The notes below the pieces were generated by a model, which did not search any database, was not told where the DNA came from, and was given only the letters and a program-made list of their open reading frames with translations. Positions 1-10,899 of a stretch of DNA of 64,000 nt are shown piece after piece. How positions within the stretch are numbered: position 1 is the first letter of the stretch; each line of letters opens with the position of its first letter. Made by a program: the position numbers and the translations under genes. Source of the stretch: Plantago ovata (taxonomy: Eukaryota; Streptophyta; Magnoliopsida; Lamiales; Plantaginaceae); contig CM051456.1 of the NCBI GenBank assembly GCA_028274465.1, forward strand, positions 16,395,745 through 16,459,744, given 5' to 3'.

Positions 1-570
1 AGCTTCAATCGCATCATTGATATCCCGTATCTCAATGACCTTCAGCTAGTGGCTTATTTTAGGACTTAATTATTGACACACAAGCTCCCACTAACTTGGT
101 GATTACCTTAAGTCCTTGGGAACATTTTATCGAATAATTCAAACAACCAAATAATGTATTCATAAAATGTAATGCCAATTGTATTTAATAATGTATAGAT
201 AAATGATCATAAATAAATAACAATAACTGAATGTAATCAAGTACATATTGTCCCTATCGTAGGTTGTCTCTAGGACATATATACTTTCAATTATTAAATT
301 AGAAAAAAATAGTTTTTATTAGGATTTGAAATTTAGAGAGTTGAAATTCTATTACAGTTTATTACAAGACTGGATTCGAAAAAGGGAATTCTAGCATCCA
401 AGATTTTGAAGTATTTGAGAATTAACAACCCACTTGGGTTCCAATGGAATTCTATCATTCATATGGACCCTCAGAGTGGTTACGCGGCTTACGCCCCTAA
501 TTCTAATAAACACAAAAAACGGCAACAAAAAGAAACAAAAGCTAACAAGGTCCATTCAAGTAGAAATAGA
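1..570. other. AT-rich intergenic sequence, no gene seen
   Basis: No ORF with recognisable family features. The first ~300 bases resemble a decayed transposon end (AT-rich, with a short run of GTCC/GTCT words near 250-275), but no partner repeat was found in the window, so no family is assigned. Confidence 0.4.
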
Positions 571-1465
571 GAATAGGCCACATGGGACGGATCGGATCGG
601 AAAATCCGATCGAATTTCGGATTGATCCGATCCAAATAGTGAAGTTTTGTTCAATCCGAAATTCGATCCGAAATTTCGGATCAGTTTCGGACATGATCCG
701 GATTGGATTTGTACTAATCCGTTTAATCCGAAAATTATTTATTAAAAAAAACAAAAACAAAAAAACTTTTCTCCTCACCGGCTACCGCCGAACAAGAAAC
801 AAGATCTATATCATCAATTGTGACAAAAAACTACAAGATCTCATTGATTACAAATACGTACACTTATTAATTACAAAAACCCAATTCTCTGAATTTGTGC
901 CCTTAATAGATGTAGATGAGCATAGGATGCTTCGGGTGTTTCTACATAAAACCTCTCTGTTTGTAATGTGATGGTGGCCTTTATTAACTTCTTGGAATAA
1001 TAATACTAACTTTATTGATTCCATGGCCTTGTTGTTGCTTCGATGCTCTTGTCCAAGATCTCCATGGCCTTGTTTCTCTTCTTCCTCTTTTCTCACCAGG
1101 ATGCGGCGGCTGTGGTCGGTTAGACAGGCTCTGGGCTTCGCGGCGCCGCCTTCCTTTGAAACAGGATGATGGTTCATGGTTGATTTGGTGAAATTAGAAG
1201 AAGGAAACGGAAGAGCTGAAACTGGAGAATGGGATATTAGGGTTGGAGAAAAGGCTTCCTGTATATATATATATATAATTTATTAAAAAAAAAAAAAAAA
1301 ACTATTCATCGGATTGGATTAATCCGAAAATCCGCGGATTTTAATCCGATTTGATCCGAAAACCGAAATAGGTAAAAATGGTGGTCCGTAATCCGAACCG
1401 AAACAACTGGATCGGATTGGTTCGGATCGATTTTCGAATTTTGATTTTTATGCCCACCCCTACTG
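571..1465. repeat. Probable non-autonomous hAT-like repeat rich in GATCCGAA words
   Basis: Both ends (571-735 and 1300-1460) are packed with inverted and direct copies of ATCCGATC/TTCGGAT-type words. Read on the minus strand, the right end starts TAGGGGTGGGCA, a terminus common among plant hAT-type elements. The inner part (760-1270) is unlike the ends and could be captured sequence. No 8-bp target duplication could be found, so the borders and superfamily are tentative. ORFs here are low-complexity shadows. Confidence 0.4.
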
Positions 1466-3301
1466 CTAGCTATTTGAACTTGAATCTGAATTTTTTTTGA
1501 ATCGGCCAAAGATTATAATATAATATAGATCAAAACGAGCATAAGAAATGCTCGGCGTTTCGTACAAAGTAAGAGAACACGGGAGAAAACCGAAAAAAAC
1601 GCCACAGGTGATGCAACACCAACGCACACAAAGCTGCAGACAGACTAATAGCTACAACAAAAAGCTACAACAACTTGAATCCGAATTGAATGTGTAAAGT
1701 GTAATTGTATAAGAATGTGGATTTAAGGGTGGATCTGCTCAAGTTCCATTTGCTTTTTTGTTAGAACCACGAACCAAGCCGTAGAAGAAAAGCATGACAA
1801 TATGGAATACGATGACAAAGAGGCACATCACAATGCCTCTTCCACCGCACCTAACAGGGGCCGTGCAGGGGCAATAATCATGGGAATGTTGCACCTGCTT
1901 TCCGCACTTGTAGCAGAAACTGATGATGCACCTGCACTCAACACGAAACTTAATTTCACTAACAAGCCAAGAAATTCATCAACAAACTGAGATATATGCA
2001 TCTAAATCTATACGTTGCCCTGTGCCTGTTAGATGACATGAACTCAGAAGTCGGCAGAGCAATTATGAGTATTTAGTCAATGACATTGATAATAATCAGC
2101 CTACAAATTGCAAGTTGCAACTAGTTAACAATCAATCAATAAACAAAAACTAGTTAAAACAGGGGGATTTGGCATGTTTAAGGAGGGGTTGATGTGAAGT
2201 GCATCACATTGTCACTTAACCGAATCAAGAAAATAAGGCCACTCAAGTTCATAAGTTTTTTTATGACAATGCTACATCATAACTGATGAAGGTAATTCCG
2301 GTCTAAGGAGCTACGTCATCATCTCTCAATCCATAGGAGCTGATGGCTTGAGTTTAGATTGAAGGGATGAACCGAGATGTACCTGCAAAGGGGGAGTTTG
2401 AGGGGAGGGTACACTACAAGGGGGATCGACAGGAAAGAAGAGCAGTCGTGTGGAAGGTCTTTCATCGGCCTTTGCTTATCTTATGTTATGTCTAGCCTAT
2501 ACTTGACTTTCAAGTCGTTCCAAAAGTAGCAGAGCAAGCTAGGGAAAGATCGTTCTCGATTCAAGAACCTAAAGTTGGCAGGGGTGGTGTGGCTACAGAA
2601 AATGGGACGGATGCGACTTCCCTCAGTTGGTTTGGGTGGCATAGCCCGTTGCAGAAGTCCCTCCCCCTTTTTCCTTTTCTGGACTCCGTCGCTAAAAAAA
2701 CCCGATCGGTCGCTAAAACTCGCTAGCGACCGATCGGCGTTTTTAGCGACGGATAAATTCGTCGTCGCTAAACCGTTGGTCGCTAGCGAATTAGCGACCG
2801 ATGAGTAATCCGTCGCAAATTTGCGACGGATTAGCGACGGAAAATGAGGTTGACTTTTAGCAACCGATGAATTATCCGTCGCTAAAGGTCCCGGACTTTT
2901 AGCGACGGATGAGTCTCATCGGTTGCTAAATATTAGCAACGGATGACACTTATCCGTCGCTAAAAGTCCGGGACCTTTAGCGACGGATAAGCTTATCCGT
3001 CGCTGATTTTAGCGACGGATAAGCCGATCGGTTGCTAATATTTTTTTATTTTTTTTTGATTTTGTAGATATAATAATGAGACCCAAAATCAAATGCAACC
3101 TGTTTAATTAAGCAACATGTTACAGAAATTCTATAGACCAAATAAACCAAAAAATAATCCAAACAAATCATAATAAATGTACCAAAACCCTCCATACATA
3201 TAATAATAATCATACGTACACAATACTAATCCAAAATAATATCATAGTGTACACAGTATTCATGTAGAAAATAGTAAATAAAGTCGAAAAGTATAGGGGT
3301 A

Positions 3302-5340
3302 TCATGGAAAGGGAGGTGGATCCATCCCCAGCTTCGCATACAACTTAGCAAACATAGTACCATATTGTGCCTTCTGCGCAGCCTGCTCCGCAGCTAGCCT
3401 CTTCACCTCCTCATCCCTCTCCTGCAATTGAAGTAAGAGGGCCTGCTCTCGAGCGGAAGCTGCTGCTGAAGATGATGAAGATGTACTGGCACGGGAACGA
3501 CGAGTCGGCCTCGAGTCCAATTCAGGGACGGCTGCTGCACTCCCCAGTCCCAAGCGACGGCCCTTCTGGTCTGGAGGATTCACCTCGAGGAAAATGTCAT
3601 TCATTTCCTCAACAGTGAGATCCTGATCACGAATCCTGTCCTCGTAGGCCGTCTGAAATTATAAATCAAGAGTATAAGGTGTTAGTTATGTTGTTAATTA
3701 ATTAGTTATGAAATCATCAGTATTTAATAAACACATGTATTCTTGAACTTACCGCAATTGTTGTGGCCTCGTCACACAACCACTGTCCGTTCTTGGCCTT
3801 CTGGGATCTCGAGAACAAGGTGAATAGGAGACAGTGGTTATCCTTCAACTGAATGACACATGCATGAAAGCATCATATACTTAGTTTGAAAGTTCGAAAT
3901 GCAAGTAAATAATAAGTATAGTAATGATGAATTCACAAAGTTAATACATTTACCTTCTGCCTCACATGTGCTGTAGCGATTGACTCAGAGCCAAAACGGT
4001 GTGTCACCAGGGTACGTGTCTCATCATTCGGCTGCTTCTTCCTGTTCTCAGTGTTCTGGTCAGCCTGCGCCTGGACTCTCTCGTTAGCCCAATACACCTT
4101 CCACGCCTCCCAAATTTCATCTCCGGGCCAATCACCGGTACGTGGACGTTTTTTTATCCACAGTTTCTTCAGGTTATGAACCATGCACTTGTAAAGGGCA
4201 CTACCGTGAGAGTTGAAGCTCCACCAGAGATCCATCAGCAATGCTTTCGGAAGGAAGAATTCTTTCTACACAATTACAAATAAACATCGAAACACATACG
4301 TTGGTGAATACTTAAAAACACTCAAGTATAACAAGGGGAGCTAACATGTATCAAATATATAACAAGGGAAAACAAAATCTATTCAGGTATATCGGTGACT
4401 ATCATATCACCCAAGTTCAGTGGCTAACATACCACTCACATTGTCCTATATTTCACTAAAACAATGGTGACTAACATATCACCCAAGTACAGTGGCTAAC
4501 ATACCACTCACACAAAGTGGCTAACATACCACTCACAACACAAACAATTAGGTAATTAATGTACGATTATTAACTCACCCTCAGCTCCTCGAAGAGCTCT
4601 CCCTTAAAAACATTCAAGTATAACAATGGGAGCTAACATGTATCAAATATATAACAAGGGAAAACAAAATCTATTCAGGTATATCGGTGACTAACATATC
4701 ACCCAAGTTCAGTGGCTAACATACCACTCACATTGTCCTATATTTCACTAAAACAATGGTGACTAACATATCACCCAAGTACAGTGGCTAACATACCACT
4801 CACACAAAGTGGCTAACATACCACTCACAACACAAACAATTAGGTAATTAATGTACGATTATTAACTCACCCTCAGCTCCTCGAAGAGCTCTCCCTTAAT
4901 TTGGTCCGGGATGCAATGCCACTGGCTGCCACCCTCTTGCGGTGGGACCATTCTGTTCCATATTATCGCATTGAGTACTTTAGCAGCGTGCTCCCCATAC
5001 AACCTGTGAAGAACAGGTAAGTCAATAGTGGCAAGGTTAGTTCGGTATATATATATTAAAAGTTCGTAAATCAGTTAATGCCTAATACTTACTTCTCTCC
5101 ATTGGGGTAAAGGACAAGGCGACCATTCCACATAAGACCATCTTCCGGCCTTTGAAAGGGACAACCGTCGTCTGGAACGTGGGCCCACGGGTCGTGGAGG
5201 GAGGAATGAGGAGTCGATCCCCTGCTCGACCCAGGTGGAGTCCCTAAAACAGTAGGGGAGCCCTGCACGGTGTCCTCTCCGTCGGTATCATCCCTCTGGG
5301 ACTGCGGGGTCAGGTAACGTGGCCTCCTGGGTCGTGGCAT
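3302..5340 (-). CDS. CACTA-encoded Transposase_24 (TNPA-like) protein, five exons
   Basis: Exons on the minus strand are 5093-5340, 4871-5003, 3954-4265, 3753-3848 and 3302-3652. All have GT-AG borders and join in frame to 1140 nt (379 aa). The N-terminus is proline/arginine-rich (MPRPRRPRYL). The middle carries the plant Ptta/En/Spm transposase signature (GEHAAKVLNAIIWNRMV, then LWWSFNSHG and GDWPGDEIWEAW). The C-terminus is a Ser/Ala-rich region followed by a glutamate/glutamine-rich coiled coil and ends DPPPFP. Proteins of this type are thought to bind the subterminal repeats rather than cut DNA. No stop or frameshift was seen, so this copy may have moved recently. The intron between exons 2 and 3 contains a 292-bp tandem duplication that copies the end of exon 2 and its splice donor. 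Confidence 0.75.
4311..4894. repeat. 292-bp tandem duplication inside the CACTA gene
   Basis: Positions 4311-4602 and 4603-4894 are near-identical head-to-tail copies. The unit includes the 3' end of exon 2 of the TNPA-like gene with its donor site, so the transcript has two equivalent donors 292 bases apart. Within the unit, words such as GGCTAACATACCACTCAC are themselves repeated. Confidence 0.9.
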
Positions 5341-6961
5341 CTGCAATACAAAGATCCGTGTTAGTACATACACAATTGAATATAAAACATGTACAATCAG
5401 AGATATAGCAAGGAACGACACTAGACATTCGGGTGGTCACGCCAGTAGGACTCCCAAACATCATGAAGGGGACTCGGCATCCACTCTTTGGGCGGAACTC
5501 CCAAAAGCCAGTTGGCTTTCCAAACCTCAAGTAAGGGAATCCTCAGTGTACGTTCTAACATATTTGAATGCTAAACCTGACCAATGGAAGTTTAGTACAT
5601 TGCGGCTAACGTTGTTTTTCACCAAGTACTCATTTTAATTATCAATTTTTTACATTGCATTATATATACTCCCAATATTTCTACATTAGAAATAAAAATA
5701 CTCATATTATCTTCTAACTTTAATTTATCAATGAGTTATTTCCTTCATACTTACAATTTTTTTAAACAATAATTACCTATATTTATCTATATTTCCATTA
5801 TACTTGTACAATTTTCATTATAATAACTACTTACAATACACTATAATTACATATATTTTGCATTATAATTATGCAATTTGCATTATAGTAATAACTACCA
5901 ATACACTATAATTACCTATATTTATCTATATATTTCCATTATACTTATGGAATTTTCATTATAATAAAAACTTGCAATACACTATAATTACCTATATTTA
6001 TCTATATTTTCATTATATTTATACAATTTCCATTATAATAACTAATTACAATACACTATAATTACTCATATTTCCATTATAATTATACAATTTCCAAATC
6101 TAATTAGTAATTAGTATATCTGAAACAAAACTACACTAATTGACCAAACATAATCGAACTCAACTATAAAATACCCAATTCATCCCAAATCTATCAATTC
6201 ACCAACTAAAACTTGTGCATCCCCCCTAATTTGAGCTATACAACATAATAGATACTAGTAGAATCCATACAATTCAATGAATTGGAAAAAAAATGAAGAA
6301 TACTAAAATTTAGACAAGTTAGGGTTCGAAAAATATACCTTTGATTGCGGAAGAAATGGGCAAATAATCACGCAATTGAATAGCTACACTTGTTCCTTGA
6401 TGAAAGAGCTTCGAAATGACTATAAGATTGATGGAAATGGTGAAGAAATGAAGAAAATAGGGGAGGATAGATTTGAGCCGCGAGAGAGAAGAAAGAAATG
6501 GGTCGGAGTTTTCTGTCCGATCGATCGCGGCGAGGAAGATGATGAATAGCATTTTTAGCGACGGATGGCGTATCCGTCGCTAAAAAAGCGATCGGTCGCT
6601 AATTAGCGACCGATACGCTCATCCGTCGCAAGTTAATTTTTTTTTTTATTAATATGCAATAGCGACCGATGGTTCCATCAGTCGCTAAGCTTGTTGACCA
6701 GATTAATAAAAAAAAAAAAATTAAATAAATGCGACGGATGGGCATATCCGTCGCAATTTTAGCAACGGATGGACCTATCCGTCGCTAATTAGCGACGGAT
6801 GAGCCATCCGTCGCTAGTTCCAGTACGCTCTAAGGCGTTTCCTTTTATCCGTCGCTAGGGCCTATTTATCGGTTGCTAAAAGACCGATCGGTCGCTAATT
6901 TAGCAACCGATCGATCGGTTGCTAAAAGTGGTGGCTAAAATGCTGTTTTCTTGTAGTGGTA

Positions 6962-7898
6962 AGGGTGATCGACCTACCTAAGTTAGGTCGAGCACAATTT
7001 AATGTTGAGATGATAAATGGGCAGCATGATATTAAGAGTGTGAATAATAAGTGTCCATGCAAATAGAGCAAAGAGGATATATATAGAGGATACGTTTATG
7101 GGGTCCATCTTTCACTTTGTCTTCTTCTTCCGGTCAAAGGGGAGACCTGTCAGTACAAGTGGGTACTTGGTTGGCTCCTTTCGAGACATATACCATTCGG
7201 GTGCCTCGTTTTCGACCCTAGTAATTAAGACCGTTCGAAGGTCGAGTTAGAGGGTCCGGCCCTTCTTGTATAGCTTTAGTTTCGAGTGTGTCGGCCTGAG
7301 TGGGGAGAGGCTTCGAGGGTAGTGACCCTTATTCCCATAACAATAACCAAACGCAATCTCTTATAAACGCTTGCACGAAACACAATCAGAACACCCAATT
7401 AAAACAAAACAGATTCAAAACTCCACCTGCACATAACATTCTTACACCATAACTGTTAATACCATACAAACTCACTAAACAAATAGCACTTATAAGAGAA
7501 AAGATATCTAACTCTTCTAAAAGTTTTAACTTAAAATCCACTTATATTAAATTAAATTTATCTAACAAATCTTACTATAAACTTCAATCGAGATCACACG
7601 CCATAAAAGTCTACTACTCCACTATGAAGCACCAACCGACCAAAGCATAATTCAAGAGCGAAGTACATTTTTTGTCCCTTAATTTAATTTGTGGTCCTTC
7701 ATGGATTTGGTCACTACTTTTTTTTGTTTTTGCACTTTTATCTCATCAAAATCGTAAAATACAATTCATAGGACTAAAAGTGGAAAAACAAAAAACAATT
7801 GGCACCAAATCCATAAGGGACTACTAATTAAGGGACAAAAAATGCAATTCACTCCGTAGTTCAACAAAATCAAGAAAGATGATGAGTATATGAACCAC
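6962..7898. other. Remnant RBR intron and decayed repeat, no gene
   Basis: Right of the CACTA target duplication. 6965-7340 is relatively GC-rich with no open frame and may be an old retroelement fragment; 7350-7890 is AT-rich. No coding evidence. Together with 1932-2408 it would form an intron of about 1.4 kb once the transposon is subtracted. Confidence 0.5.
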
Positions 7899-8447
7899 CT
7901 GCACTGTACAATATTACAGCCCGTCACATGTTCGACGAAATGCCTACAGCTAGGACGCCTCCGCCAACCTCCCAAACGCAACCTCATTCGGATCTCTCAA
8001 CACCCCACTCTCCTCACACCCAAACCCTGCATGCCAAACAGTCTTACACTCAAAACAAAACAGCCTCTTGCACTTGGGACACTTCGATTTTGTCGGGTTC
8101 CCACCACACTCGTTGAGTATCATTTCCCTACAGCTCCCGGACGGGCAGTAGAACTTATCAACCCCTGAAACCGCAGTCTCACAAAGCACGTCGCACCAGC
8201 GGACGAACAGAGGAGGAGTGATGATAGTAGCGAAGTCAAGAGGGTCAAGAGTTTGTTGGCAGTTAATGGCAGGGCAAGTGATGGTGTCGTTGTTGTCGTC
8301 GTGGAGCTTGGTGTGGATGTATTTTGTGACACAATCAGAGCAGAAAGGGTGTGAGCATTTCTTGAAGTTGTTGAATTTTTGTGAGCATTTCTTGAAGTTG
8401 TATCAACCCATTCGATTTAGGGATTTAGATTATTGGTTTTATGTAAC

Positions 8448-9272
8448 CAGTGGCGTAGGCAAGCTGGGTCGAGCTTATAAGCTGACCCAAGCCTAGCCTA
8501 GCCATGGAACATTAGTAGGAATCATTAGAAAATTTACCTCTTGATCCCCCGAGGATTTGACATTAGGAAATATATGGTACACTCGTACAGTATACGTACT
8601 AAAAGTGCTTCTGTCTGAGTGGTAAGTTTCGATACTAACGTTCACTTAGTCTCGAGTTCGGTACTTGTTCTCGCATTTTGATCAATAATTTTTAATATTT
8701 TCCCATTTATTCTTTTCCAATTTATTGTTTTTATCCCATTTATTTTTTCATTTAAAAAAAAATTCATTTTAGTAACAATTTAATTTCAAACAAGGTCTCA
8801 AATTCGAGTTTCATGGATATAATTACTTAATATTTTCCCATTTATTTTATTTCCAATTCATTGTTTTTATGCCATTTATAATTTCCTCATTTAGATAAAC
8901 ATTTTCATTTTACTAACAGTTTAGATTCAAGCAAAGTTTTGAATTCGAGTTTTGTGGTTATAACCTTTTTTTATTTATATTATTTCCAAAATTCACTTTT
9001 TTTTGTGTCATTTATTTTTTTTCATTTAAATAAACGTTCCTTTAGTGCTCCAATGGGGAAACAAGGTCTCGAATTCGAATTTTGTTGATGTAAAAATGTC
9101 ATTGGTAAAGGCATCCCCTAAAAAAGGATCAGATGGTGTTCGGTTCGATTAGTCTCCAAAGCAGATTAAAAAAAGAAAAAAGAAAAACTGTTTGTACTCC
9201 ACATGTTACCTAAAGAAAATTTTATTGAATGAAATTCGAACCCCCTAAAATATCGTCCTAGATTCGCCACTG
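8448..9272. mobile_element. Non-autonomous hAT-type element
   Basis: Termini are inverted (CAGTGGCG at 8448 and CGCCACTG ending at 9272), flanked by an identical 8-bp duplication TATGTAAC at 8440-8447 and 9273-9280, diagnostic of hAT-type insertion. The interior has no coding potential. It contains three or four degraded tandem units of about 130 bp, each with an AATTCGA-like word followed by TTTCCCATTTAT-like sequence. Confidence 0.85.
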
Positions 9273-9317
9273 TATGTAACCGAGCATTGCTTATGCTTTT
9301 TTACTTCATATATAAAA

Positions 9318-9332
9318 AAAATTAGTTGTTTC

Positions 9333-9368
<36 letters not shown>

Positions 9369-9500
9369 ACTAGGACTATGTCGGGGCTCGAATTCTCAAT
9401 ATCTCATACAACCATCGTATGCTTCTTAGCTTCTGTGAGAGTTCAAACCTCCAAGCTCGCATTTACTAATATAACATTCTTACCACCAAACCATTTAATA
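9318..9500 (-). repeat. Possible tRNA-derived SINE with long A/T tail
   Basis: On the minus strand, a box-A-like word (TGGTTTGGTGGTAAG) near 9495 is followed about 30 bases later by a box-B-like word (GGTTTGAACTC) near 9450, and the unit ends in a run of about 45 T (A on the plus strand, 9322-9367). This layout resembles a tRNA-derived SINE. No clear target duplication was found. It lies just downstream of the RBR gene and may be in its 3' UTR. Confidence 0.4.
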
Positions 9501-9511
9501 AATTCTAATTC

Positions 9512-10899
9512 TTATCCACGCGAATAGTAGCATATATATACGATCAACATGAACAATACCATAAACAATCCGATGAGAATGAAACAACCCACTTTATCTG
9601 TTAAGAGCGTATCGCGAGGGGTGATGATGTAACTAGGGTTGCTTGGGGTGATGATGTAACTAGGGTTGCAGGAGCAAGCTTGCTTTCCACACTTGTAGCA
9701 GAATCTGATATTGCATCTGCATTCATATCAAACATAAAATCAGGACGTATCCATCAAAATGATACCCCTTCATAGGGCGGATCCAGAATTTGGAGTTTGG
9801 GGGAGGGCGAAATTACATATATAAGGGTTGGTTCGGAGGTTTGGGTACCAAATTCTGAAAAATCAATAATATTACCAAGAAAAAAATTCTTTTTGAAATT
9901 TTTTTGGGAGGGAGGACGACGGATACCCACAATGCCCGCGCCTACCCCCTCCACGTTTTAATCTGGAGTAATGTATAAGGTAAATCCAAATATATTTACA
10001 AAAATGATTGAACCGTAAAAAAGAAAAATATTACATTAAAATTGTAATATTTTATAATAAACAAGCTTAAGATCGTAGAAAAATAGGGAGTTTGCATTGA
10101 AAGTGTAATCTTAATTTAACAAAAATTCTTAAACATTATCCGTTAAACATACTAGTCACGTTTCTTATTCCTAATCTTTCACCCTTTTTCCTTAATTAAT
10201 CCTTTTCCTAATCTGGCTCCAAATCCTAACATAGAAAACTAACACAAATGAAAACACCATAGTTTTAAAAATAAAAAAAGAATGCAGAAAAGATGAGTAT
10301 ATGAAGTACCTGCACAGTACCATCCTACAACCCCCCACATGTTCGATGAAATGGCCACATCTGGGACACCTCTGCCACTTGGACGCCTCCGCCAACCTCT
10401 CAAACGCCACCTCATTCAGATCCCACAACACCCCACTATCCTCACATCCAAACCCTGCATGCCAAACAGTCTTACACTCAAAACAAAACAGCCTCTTGCA
10501 TTTAGGACACTTGGATTTCTTCGGGTTCCCACCACACTCATTCAGTATCAGTTCGCTACAGTTCTCATAAGGACAGTAGCACTTAATAACCTCTAAAATC
10601 TCAGTCTCACATAGCACGTCTGACCAGCGTTGGAACAGAGGAAGAGTGATGATCGGAGCCAAGTCAAGAGGGTCAAGGGTTTGTTGGCAGTTAATGGCAG
10701 GGCAAGTGATGGTGCCATTATAAATGTTGTAGTCATTGAGCTTGGCGTCGATGTATTTGGTAACACAGTCCGTGCAGAAGGGGTGTGAGCACTTGTTGAA
10801 GTTGTTGAATTTTTGTGAGCATGGTTCAATACAGATTTCACAGGTGAGTTCTTGGTGATGAAGCTGTGTTGAGTGAGTGTTCTCTATTACCTGAGTCAT
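9512..10899 (-). CDS. RBR-type E3 ubiquitin ligase with C-terminal membrane anchor (copy 2)
   Basis: Exons are 10310-10899 and 9512-9716, joined in frame (264 aa), with the split Arg codon in RING2. RING1 has all eight ligands (Cys20, 23, 37, His39, Cys42, 45, 66, 71), followed by an in-between-RING domain (CPKCKRLFCFEC, WHAGFGC) and RING2 (CPRCGHFIEHVGGC, then FCYKCGKQ). Cys191 in the GGC motif is the expected catalytic residue that accepts ubiquitin before transfer to substrate. Residues about 236-258 are strongly hydrophobic, suggesting membrane anchoring as in plant RSL1-type RBR ligases. After RING2 a 27-bp tandem duplication (about 9626-9679) repeats a short PSYIIT-containing peptide. 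The protein is short for the family, but no lesion was seen. The start is the first ATG before RING1. Confidence 0.8.
9766..9950. repeat. Short hAT-like MITE in the RBR intron
   Basis: The stretch GGGCGGATCCAGAATTTGGAG, followed by an ATTACATATATA word and GGTTCGGAGGTTTGG, matches the element at 32082-32242 in opposite orientation. Both are 160-190 bp with GGGCGG/GGGTGGGC-like ends. It lies inside the intron of the RBR gene. No target duplication could be assigned. Confidence 0.55.

Larger units (their letters stand above)
2412..6958 (-). mobile_element. CACTA (En/Spm-type) DNA transposon in the RBR pseudogene intron
   Basis: The right end reads, on the minus strand, CACTACAAGAAAA, the classic CACTA terminus. 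The left end at 2412 begins CACTACAAG. The 3-base flanks are identical (GTA at 2409-2411 and 6959-6961), as expected for a CACTA target duplication. The subterminal zones (2683-3040 and 6550-6950) hold many direct and inverted copies of an AGCGACGGAT-type word, the usual binding-site arrays of this superfamily. The left end matches the right TIR for only nine bases, and 2421-2682 lacks the subterminal words, so that end is partly rearranged. The coding part is a TNPA/Transposase_24-type gene; no TNPD-type DDE transposase was seen, so the copy is probably non-autonomous. Confidence 0.85.
1739..8400 (-). pseudogene. RBR-type E3 ubiquitin ligase pseudogene (copy 1), split by a CACTA insertion
   Basis: Two minus-strand pieces match the intact paralogue at 9512-10899. 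Exon 1 remnant 7899-8400 encodes the second half of RING1, the in-between-RING domain (CPKCKRLFCF, then WHAGFGC) and the start of RING2. Exon 2, at 1739-1931, encodes the end of RING2 (FCYKCGKQ) and a C-terminal hydrophobic segment, then a stop. Splice ends and phase agree: exon 1 ends TGCAG and exon 2 resumes with G to give an Arg codon. Three lesions mark it as dead: the first RING1 cysteines are missing beyond 8400; about 17 bases are deleted near 7950, relative to copy 2, removing the first Cys pair of RING2 and shifting frame; and a 4.5-kb transposon lies in the intron. Bases 8351-8370 recur at 8381-8400. Confidence 0.8.

Noticed and set aside
2683..2700. Alternative left end of the CACTA element
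   Set aside because: Subterminal repeats start here, but there is no CACTA terminus; 2412 has both CACTACAAG and the matching GTA flank.
8590..8660. Possible tRNA gene from box A and box B-like words
   Set aside because: No cloverleaf could be drawn; it is one unit of the degraded repeat inside the hAT element.
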